64,000 bases of DNA from Heterobilharzia americana (lineage: Eukaryota > Platyhelminthes > Trematoda > Strigeidida > Schistosomatidae). This document shows positions 24,285 through 36,700 of this stretch, in pieces; positions within the stretch are counted from its first letter, which is position 1, and each line of letters starts with the position of its first letter. The DNA lies in contig OX104129.1 of the NCBI GenBank assembly GCA_944470555.2, positions 48,021,998 to 48,085,997 of the forward strand. The letters are read 5' to 3'. The notes under the pieces were generated by a model. That model worked only from the letters and a program-made list of their open reading frames with translations, was not told the DNA's origin and searched no databases. Made by a program: the position numbers and the translations under genes.

Positions 24285-24450
24285 TAATGATGGTTTAGTG
24301 GATGGCACTCTTATGTTTGAAATGATTGGTCCTCAGTTCTAGTCATAGTGGGAATAACATCACTCGCTGGGAGGCAGATAGGTCCGGCTGACAAATCCCA
24401 AACAGGACGAAATGCGCGTCTTGGATTCCACTACTTGGCACCATCTATAA
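24285..24450 (+). repeat. Sm-alpha-type SINE with hammerhead
   Basis: Box A-like ATGGTTTAGTGGAT at about 24293. The hammerhead at 24377-24432 has AGGTCCGG, CTGACAA (core G to A), helix II TCC/GGA, GAAATGCGCGTC and TTGGATTCC pairing back as helix I. It is the right arm of the pair with 23930-24145. Confidence 0.7.
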
Positions 24451-27179
24451 CTGCTGTCAAACTGAAATTACAGTTAATAATGAAGCATCCGAGCTGGTGC
24501 TCAGATGCCAGTTGAGACCGATCAGTTCTTTCAAATCAATAACGGAAAACTTTAATCAGCAACACAGTTGTGTCTTTATCGCAGTCTTGTAGCTCTGATT
24601 TATTAATTTTCTGCTGATTATAGCATAGTCATATTCAACACTAAGCTCTGTGCATTGTTTCCTGTGTGCTGTTGCACAATGTGACAATTTAAGTTTGTAT
24701 ATATTTGTCGTAATTCCTTCATTGTTTTGTTTCTTTGTTTTCGTCGGATCAACTGAATGAGTGCTAACGTATTTATCGAAAAGAACGGTGTCTAAAAATC
24801 AGGAATTTCGAAAATTCCTCAGATATTTCAGCTACTTTAAAAAATTGAATAAAAGTATTTGGCAGCCAAATCAACAAGAAAAGAGGACGATTAGATTTTC
24901 TAGCATCTGTTTACTAAAAGGACCTTAATTTACGATGCAAGTCATCACTGATAAGTCGAGTGAAACTGAAAACGTTCAACTTTTATTGAAAGATTACAAA
25001 GTTTGTTGTGAAGTATGCAAGACTGGAATCAATATGCATAACTATAGTGATCAAAAATTGGTGCTTCAGTTTGTAAAAGTACGTAAAATCACAAAATGTA
25101 GCGTTAACAAATAAAATAAACAGTTGTAATCGGGATGTAAAAACGGACGCTGCATTAAAGGGGTATTAATGCACTATGAAATAGATATTTAAAACGAAAA
25201 TTCTCGCAGATCATGCGAAACATTAGATGAATTCTAAAAGTAGACATTTTGAGAACAGAAAACATTTATCTGCATGTAAATAATTCGATTTCTCACATGA
25301 GACAATCAAAGGTTTTCCACGAAGTAAATACAAACAAATAACATCAAAAAATAAGCAGAATTGTATTTTACCATGCATGGGAAACCAAAAACAATGACTG
25401 TGTTTATTGAATAGAAGGTAATAAATATAACACTTTCAAAATGAACAGGATGGATTGATGAAGCCGTATATGAAATGAGATCACCGACCATGCTATCCAA
25501 AATCGATAGACACCAAATGTATACTTCTTTTGCATAAACGTGATATTTCTAGAATTGTCAGGATAGAAAATCTCAAATCATATGCTTCATCTTCTTTCAG
25601 AGTAGCAGTTCAAGATTCTATCTATTAGTATCACACTGAGGTGACTTTGACTGACGATGTTACTTAGTATTCATTGTAACTGCAGCATAAACTGCACCTA
25701 TTTGTTTTATCACAATAAAGCAATCAGTGAGCAAAATACATTGAACAATTCCCTGAATCGATCAAAAGACTTTGACTTTTACTCTAATTTAGAATGTGTG
25801 TATTCATGTGAGTTGGGAAGGACAAAGATTTAGGGCCACAAGACTGTTGAATAAATTCAGATGATTCTGACATCTATGTGTCGACTAACTGTATACATAA
25901 CTACTTAATAGTCTAAAGTAGCATAACTTCTTACTTCAGTTAGTCAAAAGTCTGGAGAATTCTTCTACCTCTAATGTGACTCACCAAAACTTTTCGGAGT
26001 TAAACCGCTTAATTTTGACGCTTAAGAACTTGTTGGTGGACTTTGTTAACTATGTACCTCACCGTACCTCAGCGCCTTCTTGTTACTAGTGATAAGATTT
26101 TTCAACTACAAAAGAATCTATTGATGCAAACACTCTCTAAAGGTGCATTCTTGATCAGCCTTTATTTAATTCTTAGGCTATGCACTGGAGAAAAAGTAAT
26201 CCATTGTACTGCTTAGCTGCATCAAGAGGACTTCGGATTACTTGGTGTAGCAACCAGGAAAACCGATCAGACATTTGCTTACAAATGAGTCTGGTCAAGA
26301 GTCGCCTTAACAGGATATTTTGTGTCCTGTGGATTTCGCATCTGTTAGTCGAAAAACTGTTTTGAGTTACACTTTGGCTTTTTGCGGTATTTATTGCCTA
26401 TGCATTTGTACTACTTAACAGGCAATCAATAAATAGAAGTCGCCGTTCTAAGCCGTTAACATAAACGCAACCCGCATTCACATAAAAAAAGCTGAGCGGA
26501 ATATGAAGCTGACAAAATCAGGAATCAAAACAAGCCCCCATTGATGACACAATGATATTCACGATAAATAAATATTGACTATGGTTCATAAACATAGGCC
26601 ATAAGATTGTAGTCAAGAGGCTGAATACCAACGTCATCATTGTGATTAATGTACATATCGGAGGAACCATGATTACTTAGAAAATATTTGCCTTGATCTA
26701 AAGATTTTGTAAGTTAGATCATAGTAATTTCAATATTTCCGTTTCGCTCATTAGGGGGTGAGTTCATTAGCACGAGTGATTTCTAACCTCTTATACTATC
26801 CAATAGTATATGTCACTAGTTCATGACACTTTTGGTCAGACATCAAGACCTCTGCTGTGAATTACCTGGCCTCTAACAGGAACAGTCAATTAGCTGTGTG
26901 AAATACCAAGGAGAATCAAGCAGTCTGTAAGTAAATTGTGAATTGATTACCTAATTCATCCCCACTGGGAGACCTTATAGTCATCATCAATCAAGTAAAA
27001 CTTCGGTGACGTGCACTACTATAGAAAACCACCCGATGGTTTTCAAAAATTCTTGAAGTGATGAAAAATCTACAACCAACTATGTTTTAGCAAACTGATG
27101 CAAGGATTAAACTTCATGTCTAAACATTTGCCATTTATCTGTTGTACATAATAACTCACAGAGATTCTTTCTTCTAATA
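24451..27179. other. gene-free AT-rich stretch
   Basis: No gene or known element. Frames at 25306-25500 and 26180-26365 are short and unsupported. Confidence 0.5.
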
Positions 27180-28345
27180 TATGTATGCGTCGAGATCCAT
27201 TCTTTATCTTCTTTCTTCTTCCTTCCTAATACGTTTGTCCAGGTTTCGTTCCACATAGCTTTCAAAGAGTTCTAGTGTTCTTCCACGCCCCATCCTTCAG
27301 GGATGTTGCAGAATGTCTCACATTTTGTTTTGATGGCTGACTGACTGACATGAAGATGTCCTTTGTAGTTTGTTCCTTCAGTTTCAGTTATGGGTGTTGA
27401 AACTGGACTATTGCCCATCATAATCAGCTTCTGTGAAAGCTTTCAACTTGATTTTGAAGGTTTCTTGCAAAAGATAGTAAATGGTGTGAACCTACATCTG
27501 CTCCTCTTCTTCATCTGATCATGTGTCCAGTAGGCTGTGTCTCCACTTTCTTCACATTGAAATGAAGTCGATCTGATTCTTAGTGTGTCTGGTGTCTGGT
27601 GAAATCCATGTCGCTTTGTGAATATCCTTGTGTTTTCACACACTGCCTCGCCTCCAATCAACAAATCGTTGAATGTGCAGAAATCTGCAAACAGTTCTCT
27701 ATTCTCATTCTTTTCACCGAGTGTTTCTCAATCCATATTTAGTTCTCTTCCTGTGTTGTCCGCTCCCCGCAGGTTGGCATTCATGTCACCCCATACATTA
27801 GAATTTTGATGTCGCCAACTGGAGTAGGGTCTTGTTTAGTACTGATTGCAGGTGACCGTAGAATTCCTCCTTCTTCTCTTCATCTGCATTATTTGTAGGT
27901 GCGTAGAGTAGCATTGTGTGATTGTGACTTTCCTTTCTTTTGAGTTGAATCTTGCTGTCATGATCCTGATCCTGCAGAAGGAGGTTGGTTCCCACTGCAC
28001 GAAAGCCTGCGATGCTGTTAGGGATATCATGATAGCCACTCCATAACTCAGTGTGCTCGTGTTTGTTGTCTGGGTGACAATATCGGAGTAGATTATTGAC
28101 TCCACTCCAGTTGACAGTTTGGAGAGTCCACTTCGATTCCATCTGCTTTCGCAGATTCCCAGCACTTCTATGCTACACCCTCCTGTCTCTTTTGCAATCT
28201 GGGTAGCCTTGCTAGATTCAAACATGGTGCGGACATTCCATGTTGCCATGTTTACTTTCGCTTTCATCGAGGGAGAGAAGACATATCTGCCAATTGACTT
28301 CTCGAAGGTTTTCACCAACTCGTTAGACATCAGAAAAGATTATTT
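27180..28345 (-). mobile_element. RTE-type retroelement, 5' part (AP endonuclease)
   Basis: Minus strand. NMATWNVRTM at about 28245 starts an AP-type endonuclease, with QIAKETGGCSIEVLGICESRW (Glu of the active site). YAPTNNADEE at about 27905, FCTFNDLLIGGEAVC, and FTKRHGFHQTP (about 27615) follow. The copy is cut at its 3' side before the RT domain. One frame change lies near 27930. It is closely related to the 5' region of the copy at 58.3-61.1 kb. Confidence 0.82.
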
Positions 28346-29959
28346 GTACGTCCATCCGAATATTAAAATGTATTGTAGGGTGAATATTTCACTCATTCAG
28401 CATTTTAATATATCAAACTTTATATATGCATATGATTCTTACAGAGGTCATATATTACTTGTATAGAAATGTGAGTAGTATTCTCAGTAAGAATGAAAAA
28501 AGGTATCACATAAGATATAAGTCGTATTATTTAAAAAACTGTTATGGTAGAAGTGCTTTCCAAACTGGTATTCCTTGGGACAACGATAAGTTACCATTTG
28601 TACTTCACTTAAAATTGTGAACTCCACATAGTAATATCTCAGGACTACAAAACTTCACTGTGAATGCTTTAGAATTCAACAAGTTGACTGAAATTTACTG
28701 GTAAATATTTTCCAAATTCTACTGGTTCATGATGTAGTATGACCATCAGTGGACACCATCAATGAATATTTGTCATTCAGTTAGACTTGCTGAACCTTAC
28801 AACACACTGATTTTCATTTCAAATTCAGAAACTCCACCTCGAAATAAATCTCTGATTAGCTATTGCTCTTAATTCAAACGATAGTTTACAGAAAATTAGT
28901 TGACTGAATGGTTTCAAGAGTTTCATAAGTCATAGTCATTATGCATTCTACATATAGTAAACTACTCCATTTTGGGAACATTATTAGATGTTGTAAAAGG
29001 AGATAGATGACTTAGCACAAATCTATGCCATTTCAACGAGATTTGATGCTGTATAGAACAATATTCATAAAAATTTTCAGCATTCCGGTTTTGTGGCTGA
29101 GTAGATTTAGTAGACGTCACACGAATACAGTATATGGCTTCGTGATAAAGTGCAAGTTCTGTGCACTCACCCCCAAGATTAAACGACTTTTACACTTCTT
29201 CAGTTCAGGAAATGTATTAATTTAAAAGACCTCTAAAACATTTAAATAAGGTGTGAGAGGGATTCTGTGAAATAATAAAAATTACAGAGCCATTGTCTTT
29301 TGATCTGCTGCTGATTCAATATGACCATAAATTCAAAGCTGATATAACCACTGGCACATACAATTATTGTCATGCTTCTGCACTTATCAAATGGTGTTAC
29401 AAAGGTAGTCGTAGATGTACGAAGAGTTTACTCGAAAAAAATGAAGGAAATGATATCCAAATCAAATCAATATATGGTACAGACTTTCAAACTTGTTGAA
29501 ATTGTCTATGGTCAGAGCATCACACTGCTAACTGAGCACAGACACTTTCTTCCGAAATTCAGTTCTGAGAAAAAACTTCCAGTTCGTGAACATAACCATT
29601 GTCGAAGATGAACAGTTATTCAATTCGGTTATTATCTGTGAACAAAATACAAAGGAAGGCGTAAGTTTGATTGGTGTGAAACGCTTTTTTGTTTTCCGAC
29701 AGGTCAAGAGTTGGAAACCGATAACACAAGGATTTTCTTTGGTCATGTTTTACGAGGAAATTATTCGACTACACAACTTCATAAGCCTCACAAATAAAAT
29801 GATTACGTTTTCAGGAACTTAGTGTATAAACTCATCAAATCTTTCCCTGTAGTTCTGTATCATATACCTAGAACTAAGGTAGTTCAACTTAAAACACAGT
29901 TTCATGTAACTCTGGCTGCTAAGTAATGCTTGGCAATAAATAAATGTTATCGAGATAAT
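28346..29959. other. gene-free stretch
   Basis: Several 64-79 codon frames overlap at 29293-29822. None shows a domain, and I cannot support them as exons. Confidence 0.45.
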
Positions 29960-30920
29960 GGAGGGTGAAGTATATAAACAACTGCGCTAATCTGATCACG
30001 CCATCTATAGAATAACTACGAGTGTACAAAGTTATATCTATTGATCAAATTGTCACAGATAATGAGAAAGAACTGACCGAATGCATCTCAGCTTTTGCAG
30101 ATATCACTAATTTTTTAGTCAAACTAGAATTCCAGCCAAGGCCTGTTATGAAGCATGTATGGTCTCGAAGTCACACTGATTCCTCTAAGTCTTCCTAAGG
30201 AAAATACTTTTGCCATAACTAATTGATGCGCTTTCAAAATATTCAGAGATGCTTATTTTCAAAAGCCATGATATAAAGCCTCAAAGAAGTACTCTATTAT
30301 TTTGAATTACCTCAGAAAAGCATTTCCTGGCATGAAACTCAGTTCACTTCAAGCAAACTTTCTAAGTTCACTTAAGAAAATGGTATTCAGCATTACTAAA
30401 CTCTATCACACACCTTATTCGAACGACCAGGCAGATCAGATCTCCGATGTATTCAAAAGATCCATTCTTACATCAATGTGAAATGAATGATAGAAATACA
30501 AGAAAAGCTTTCCCTATTTCATCAATCGATCCTCATCTATGAACAGTAATTGGGCTGTGATTCATGTCAAAAATATGATAATAGCATTCACATTCTGGTT
30601 AGTCACACACTTTTAAAATAGAACAATAAAAAGCTATGAAGAAGAAAAAGAGAGAGAGTAGAATAGGCGATACAGTGCTAACCTACTCAGCTATAAGGAA
30701 GCTAACTGTTCGGAGAAACCGAGACTTGAAGCTAAGCTGGACACATTGAGTGACAGAACAAAAGTTTAATGTGTCATGTTGTAAGATGAGAGGAACTACT
30801 TTAATTAAAACAGTCAGATCACGTAATTTACGTTGAAGTAACATTAAGTTTCGGATTCACGAAGCCATACAGATGGAACGTTTGTGGCAAGTTTGATGCT
30901 AGGAAGACAGTTGAATGAAA
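29960..30920 (+). mobile_element. Ty3/gypsy-type integrase relic
   Basis: In the plus strand, LIDALSKYSEMLIFKSHD (about 30218-30271) matches the integrase catalytic-core segment around the first Asp. HTPYSNDQADQISDVFKRSI (about 30410-30469) matches the conserved HPxSNGQAER segment near the catalytic Glu, which is changed. Stops interrupt the frame. No LTRs were recognised. Downstream sequence to about 30.9 kb is probably the decayed 3' part. Confidence 0.6.
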
Positions 30921-31284
30921 ACAACTAACAGTCCCAGTAGGCGAAGAAATGAAACAGCATCTCAGCAAGTGCAAGCGAGTATCTTAAACCTATCTTACAA
31001 CTTAAAATATGCAGAAATCAGTATAACTCAAACAGAGAGGTACTAGGGTGTGCAGAAATACAGTCCGTTAATAAAGCTTTATATTAGATGTTCACTAATG
31101 ATTTGTAGTTTGCCGAATTGTTTCTCTACTGATGCCAAATTTCAGTGGATATTGATGATTAACTGACTGAAAACTTTGATGTACGAAGAAAATCGTCTTA
31201 TGCCCATGTTGACGTTTACTAGTTGTGTAAAACTTCGTAAACAGTTTGTATATTGTGGAATGAATCAACTCATTACTAATAAAT
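30921..31284. other. gene-free stretch
   Basis: Nothing recognised. Confidence 0.4.
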
Positions 31285-31560
31285 TCAAAACGAATTGTTC
31301 CCTAGTCAGATTACGGCAATCGGCAGGAAGTCCTGGACAAACTGTTGGTGCCTCGTGGCACTCGTCAGCAAGGTATATCTGCAATCTCGACTGAACTGAT
31401 AACCTGTCGGAGATTAGAACCCACATCGCCAACTGCAGAAGTTGGAGATGTCGCCGTTGAACTCTTCGGGAGATGAGTGACTCCTTGTAGAACTGGATTA
31501 GATGCATTGATTGGCTACTTGAGAGTGACCAACTAATCGAATCCTACCGAGCATTTCGCA
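31285..31560 (-). repeat. family C tRNA-derived SINE with hammerhead
   Basis: Minus strand. Box B-like GGGTTCTAATCTC at about 31418, then ACCTTG, CTGACGA, a perfect five-pair helix II (GTGCC/GGCAC around ACGA), CAAC where GAAAC is expected, a helix III segment ending GTC, and CAGGAC (hammerhead 31376-31325). The GAA loss should inactivate it. Its helix II has compensating differences from the 10.4-kb copy. Confidence 0.65.
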
Positions 31561-32704
31561 ATATGGCCACCGTACTACGAGAATCACCATGGCAGTACAA
31601 TAAGGCAGATGTTAGCTGCACACAATGTTCAAGTTTCTTAAGTTTTGGTAATATTTGAAGCAGAATTACCTCTCTATGATCATATTGATGGTTGGAATTC
31701 CGATCATATTTCTTAGCTGGTTCATTTATTCAGTGTAATATCCCATTTGTCTGATAGCCAAGCAAAGAATTTTTTTGAGAAAGTATATGTCTACACCACT
31801 TTTAAACCAACGTATCCCATAGGAAACAGATGAAACCAGCTCAAGGATCTTGTTAACAAGTTCGACTCAGCAGCTGGAATGTTTATTTTCTGTCCATTAT
31901 GGTATGTCTACATAGATTCTATTTCATGAGGGGATTAGCTGGTGATAAAACTTAAAAATAGTGGAACCGTGTCATTCATACTACCGCTTTTGCATAAAAC
32001 AATGAAAGTTGTAAATACTGCAAGTTTCTATTCAAGAAATAAAACACTTCACTAGACGTCGGTCACCGATAAGCCATATTGATCAATGTTTCCAGTATTC
32101 ACATCCTAGCCGTCACCTCTGTGTTGTCAATCAAATTCAAAGATAGGCCGCGAAAGTATATTGATGAGAAAACTATGGAAAATAAAACATCTGTTTATTC
32201 ATTATCATCATCAACAACAACAACATAGGACTAGGTATTACTGCTTCGCAGTCCGAGTTGCTACACTTCATATCAGTACATCAAGTAAAAGGCAGTGAAG
32301 TGAAAGATGAAGAGAAGAAAACTAAGTCAACAGAAATATAAAGTACAAAAGGAAAGTTTCCTTTGCTTACTTAAATGACACAAACATTTAAAAAACAACC
32401 AACAAATTAAATATGGTTCACGTATTGAATAGCAAAGTCTCTTTTCGGTCTTATCTTTTTTCTATGGCAATTGAAAGCATTCGGTCCTATGAGGCTAATC
32501 GATACAAGTGTGCTTTAGAAAAACTTGAACTCAATCAGACAAAACAACGGTCAAGTCTTCTACACTGCTGAGCACATCTCAGCATGCAGTTTAAATTTCT
32601 CGATTTTCAGAGGAAGTTACGGTTGAATTCCCCAAATGGATAGTACCTAGTTGTTTCGTTCTCCCTGTGGTCTGAAAGTCTTGAAAACACTGGGTTTGGT
32701 TCTG

Positions 32705-32705
<1 letters not shown>
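31561..32705. other. gene-free stretch
   Basis: No gene. A hammerhead-like GAACGAAACAACT on the minus strand near 32660 lacks a CTGANGA partner. Confidence 0.4.

Positions 32706-32770
<65 letters not shown>
32706..32770. repeat. (TA)n microsatellite
   Basis: About 32 TA units. The Tyr/Ile-repeat open frames on both strands here are artefacts of it. Confidence 0.95.
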
Positions 32771-32774
<4 letters not shown>

Positions 32775-32923
32775 TGTCAAGAGAGTTAACAAACGGGCAA
32801 TGTAGTAAGAACTTTGGAAAACACGGTAAATAAAATAAGTTACATCAATTTTTTCTCTGTAATAATAATATCTATACACAAGTTGTGCGACTCCGTTGAT
32901 TGAATCATTGAATCAATTAGAAG

Positions 32924-32929
32924 TTTAAT
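32924..32929 (-). promoter_or_regulatory. candidate poly(A) signal of the MFSD12-like gene
   Basis: ATTAAA on the minus strand, about 265 bases after the stop codon of exon 5. I saw no canonical AATAAA on that strand between the stop and this point. The site is weak in an AT-rich region and may be chance. Confidence 0.25.
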
Positions 32930-33192
32930 ACACATATTCAGTTAAACAGACCTGCTGGATCGAAATGCGTGTCCATGAAAAACAAGAAGATAACGTCAAG
33001 AAGATTTTGTCATTGTCTCAATGAGAACAAAGAAAGACTGTGAACTACATGTTATGAAGTTCATTAGGAAGAAATTTTACTCGTAAACATCATTAGACTG
33101 CTGAAATTGCAGGAAATAAAAAAAATCACTTTTGTTGAGTACAAAAGATTGTTGATATATGCATGTGTGTAACTAGATTGAAAATAGTTTCA

Positions 33193-33762
33193 TCAACGTT
33201 TACTATTATCTCCGTCATCTTCATTTTCGGTGGAGTCATCAGTAATCTCAATATTGAATATAGCACCTGAACTAAACTTATGCCCTAATGGTAATGACGG
33301 CAGTGGCGGTGATGATGCCAATATAGATGAGGATAATGGAAATGTTTTCTCATAAAAGCATGGAAGACATGGTATATTTGAACTTTGTATATCCTCAGAG
33401 TAGATAAGATTATCAATAGTCGCTAGAATCCCACCGAGTACAGCTAAACTGCCTACAATATAAACTTGTATATGTCTGTAAGTCAACTCAGGCACAAGAA
33501 GTTGAATGCATTGGATAAAGAGGCCAGTTAGAATTTTATCAAAAAATGATGCGATTCCATGAACAAATGCTGCTGTTTGTACTTGTTTAACACCGATTAG
33601 TGTTGTAACAACAACTAAAGCTCGAACACTATTAATTGTATTACCAATACCCAAAATAGCTGCAGCAAAATAGATTGGTAAGAGACTTTCTTTAGCCGAC
33701 TGTAGAAAATGTGCAATAACACAAAAGCTTAAAATAAATGGAACACCAAATATTGGACCGAT
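33193..33762 (-). CDS. MFSD12: MFSD12-like exon 5 (TM9-12, C-terminal tail)
   Basis: The acceptor is a long T-rich tract ending TTTCAG before ATCGGTCCA at 33762 (phase 0). The stop codon is at 33193-33195. It encodes residues 430-618 with four hydrophobic segments: IFGVPFILSFCVIAHFL, YFAAAILGIGNTI, the conserved AAFVHGIASFFDKILTGLFI, and VYIVGSLAVLGGILA. A cytoplasmic tail of about 65 residues follows, first Ser/Pro-rich, then acidic, ending DDGDNSKR. The SxRALVVVTT and FVHGIxSFFDK blocks are the clearest MFSD12 signature in the window. The methionine at 33813 upstream of the acceptor is intronic. Confidence 0.92.
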   Translation of the reverse strand: MGPIFGVPFILSFCVIAHFLQSAKESLLPIYFAAAILGIGNTINSVRALVVVTTLIGVKQVQTAAFVHGIASFFDKILTGLFIQCIQLLVPELTYRHIQVYIVGSLAVLGGILATIDNLIYSEDIQSSNIPCLPCFYEKTFPLSSSILASSPPLPSLPLGHKFSSGAIFNIEITDDSTENEDDGDNSKR

Positions 33763-36700
33763 CTGAAAAATAAAACAAAAAAGAAAATGGATGATTTGTT
33801 TCTCTATGCACAAACAAATAAAGTAAATTACGCAAAAATTAACTCATTTTATTACTTTATAAAAAGTAGATTAAACCAAGTGGATTATTGATCTATATGT
33901 GATCATTTCCAAAATTCATCACATATTGATCTAGTCATTATGTCAGAGACTGAAGAACAAATTCAACAATGTCAGGACTTGGTTTCATTTGAGTTTCCAC
34001 CTACACCTGTAACGTATCCTACGATTTACAACTAAGGAGGGAAGTAACACTTTGAAAAGTGCAATTACTTTCCAACCGATTGACACTGGACATCAAGCAG
34101 ACGTCTTCAATTCCTTCAAGATAAAAGACAAACAAAAGAATTCTACTTGAGTCATAGCCACTAAACGCTTCAGAAAGCACCTCTGAAGTTCTCAAACCTA
34201 CTGAAACTGATACACCTAGACTTAATGGTCTGCCAAAACTGCATAAAAACGGATTGCCTCTCCAACCAGTTCTCGACATGGCAAACGCTCCGTACCATCC
34301 AAAAGCAAAATGGTTAGTGCAACTCTTGATGCCTCTCCGCAAAGAAGTTGTAAAGTACGGTTTCAAGGATGCATTTGAAGCTGTTGAGAAGATTGAGGAT
34401 CTGAAAGTAGATAATAAGTCAATGGTGTAGTGTGACGTTCCTTTAATGGAGACAGTAGACTTAATTTGCAGCGAGCTTACTAAGTACGGCTTGGAAATAG
34501 GCACTCCAGTCTCCGCATTAAAAGGATTACTTCAGAAGTGTGCGATGAACGCACAGTTCCTTTTCAACAGTGAATTGTACAGATAATCTGATGGTGTAGC
34601 CATCGAGTCACCCTTTGGCCCACTCTTAGCAGACTTTTCCTGGCAAAACTAGAGAACGGTCCGCTGAACGAAACTATTTGCCAGTTAGAACTGTATTGTC
34701 GTTACGTGGATGATACCTTTATATTCCTCCAAAGTGAGACTGATAAGAATGCTGTTCTCAATAAGTCCAGTAATGTCCACCCAGCAATCAGCTTCACAAT
34801 GGAAGAGGAGAAAAGTGACAGCATCCTATTTCTTAGCGTCGTACCCCTCCAATACAAAAGGAACCTGGTGAAACGCCTAGCATACCGCCCCACAGCTATT
34901 AGCTCAAATGATGCTATAGAGGAAGAGTTCGCCACTATCCGTGACCTACTTAGTAGGAATGGCTATCCAGTCAAGTTTGTAACTAAGCATACGAATGTTA
35001 CGAAGGTTAAGACAAGAACGCCAATAGTTCCTAAGAAGCAATTCTTCTTGAAGCTGAAATTTAAAAGTGACATTGCCAATGAGATCATCACACAGCGCAT
35101 AAAAAGAGTCCTGCAGGAAGCATTCCTAGCCACTAAGTTATGTCCCATCTTCTACAACCGTGCGATTTTAGGCACAAGTAATAAAGATAAACTCCCTGAT
35201 TTTACCACTTTTATATGCATTTATCAGTTCAGCTGCTCCTGTGGGCTAGTTACATTGGGCGTACAATGAGGCAGGTCAGTTGTCGAATTTCTGAGCACCA
35301 CCCATCATGGTTGAGCAAGGGACAATTTAGAACAATAATAAGCTCCAAACTTGCACACGTAGTTGACACAGGACATCAAGTTGATACTAGAAAAGCTTTC
35401 AAAATCCTTCATCAGATTCCAATTAATTTACCACATGGATTACGCACTCGGTTTCTTCATTTAGCAGGGGCGACTGCAATCCACTTTTACAAACCTGACC
35501 TTTGTATTCAAAAGAAGTTTGTTCGACCACTTTCATCACCGTGACCGTCAACATAATGTAACGTCTAGTATTACTTTGTGCACCTCTTCCCCTTCTTGTT
35601 TATGTCAATATTCATGAGTTTTTTTATTAGTAAGTAATAATCTATTGTTTATGACTGAGCACTCATAGAAAAGCATCACTCCATTAACCTAAGAATAAAC
35701 TGCTTCATATTTCCAATTTTAATTACTCTATTTCTTATTTACTTCTTAATTTCTAAAACAGTCTTCATGATATATTTAAAATCTATAATTATTGTTCACA
35801 AGCCCCCACCACTTGATTGGTATTTTGATTGAATTATAAAACCCTATTATAGTGTAGAGCACAAGACGAAGACCTAATTGAAAAGGAATATATTTCTTTG
35901 CACAGTCAGTCTGTTTTCCAAATGTCTAAGTGGGAATATTCAATGTACTGATGAATGTGTTTGAAAAGAAGCTATAGTCAACTTCTGTCTACCTTGGCAG
36001 CCCTTATTTACTATTATTTGATTGCATCACCGCTTATCAGCCGTAGGTGTTTGTTTTACTTTTATTTAGTTACATCATCTTCTGGTCATATCGAGTGTTT
36101 TTAACTAAATGAGCTGAATTCATGATACTTTGCTTATTTGAACAATGCAAGAACAAAGATATTTGCAGAATAAAATGAGCTCACTTCATTTCATGGTCTT
36201 TCATTTTATTCTGCAAATGTCTCCGTTCTTGTACTGTTCATAACTGTCAAAGGAACTAAATGTACGTACGACTGCTTATTTATCATATGAATTATGTAAT
36301 CTCATAGAGTTAAGTTTCTTAATATTTTGAGTACCACCCATGTTGTTATTTTATCTGAGGAACTTCAACTATATTATTCAGACATACACTAACCTGTACT
36401 AGAGCGTGACGGGCGTCCAAACTGGTACTTTAGAAGCGCCAGTAATCCTTCACCGGGCCTCTCGAGCGATGGCTTGTCGCACGGGGTCTATCTGTGTCCA
36501 TCTTTGGCCTGATGTTGGCTGATGCCATGTGAGATAGTGTCTTTTCCTGTGTCTGTAGTTAGCGGTGGCGAGAAACAGGTGATTGTCAGGAAGAAATTGC
36601 AACAGATGGTCACCCTTGTCCATTTGTTGGCACGAGGTTCCATAAATATCCCCAAGATGCTTGTCCCATTGGCTCAGCTTCCCTACTTACTACAATGACC

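Noticed and set aside
28119..28466. 115-codon plus-strand frame and similar ones at 59835-60553 and 60794-61111
   Set aside because: They are antisense shadows of RTE endonuclease and RT coding regions.
29293..29822. Overlapping frames as a possible small gene
   Set aside because: Four short frames on both strands, none with a domain, consistent splice sites or repeat support.
32640..32700. Hammerhead ribozyme near the TA repeat
   Set aside because: GAACGAAAC is present on the minus strand, but there is no CTGANGA partner at a suitable distance.
32607..32879. Open frames rich in Tyr-Ile on both strands (also at 23771-24107)
   Set aside because: They are translations of TA microsatellites, not proteins.
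34019..34504. 161-codon minus-strand frame
   Set aside because: Antisense to the Penelope-like RT at 33985-35560, and within an intron of the real gene.
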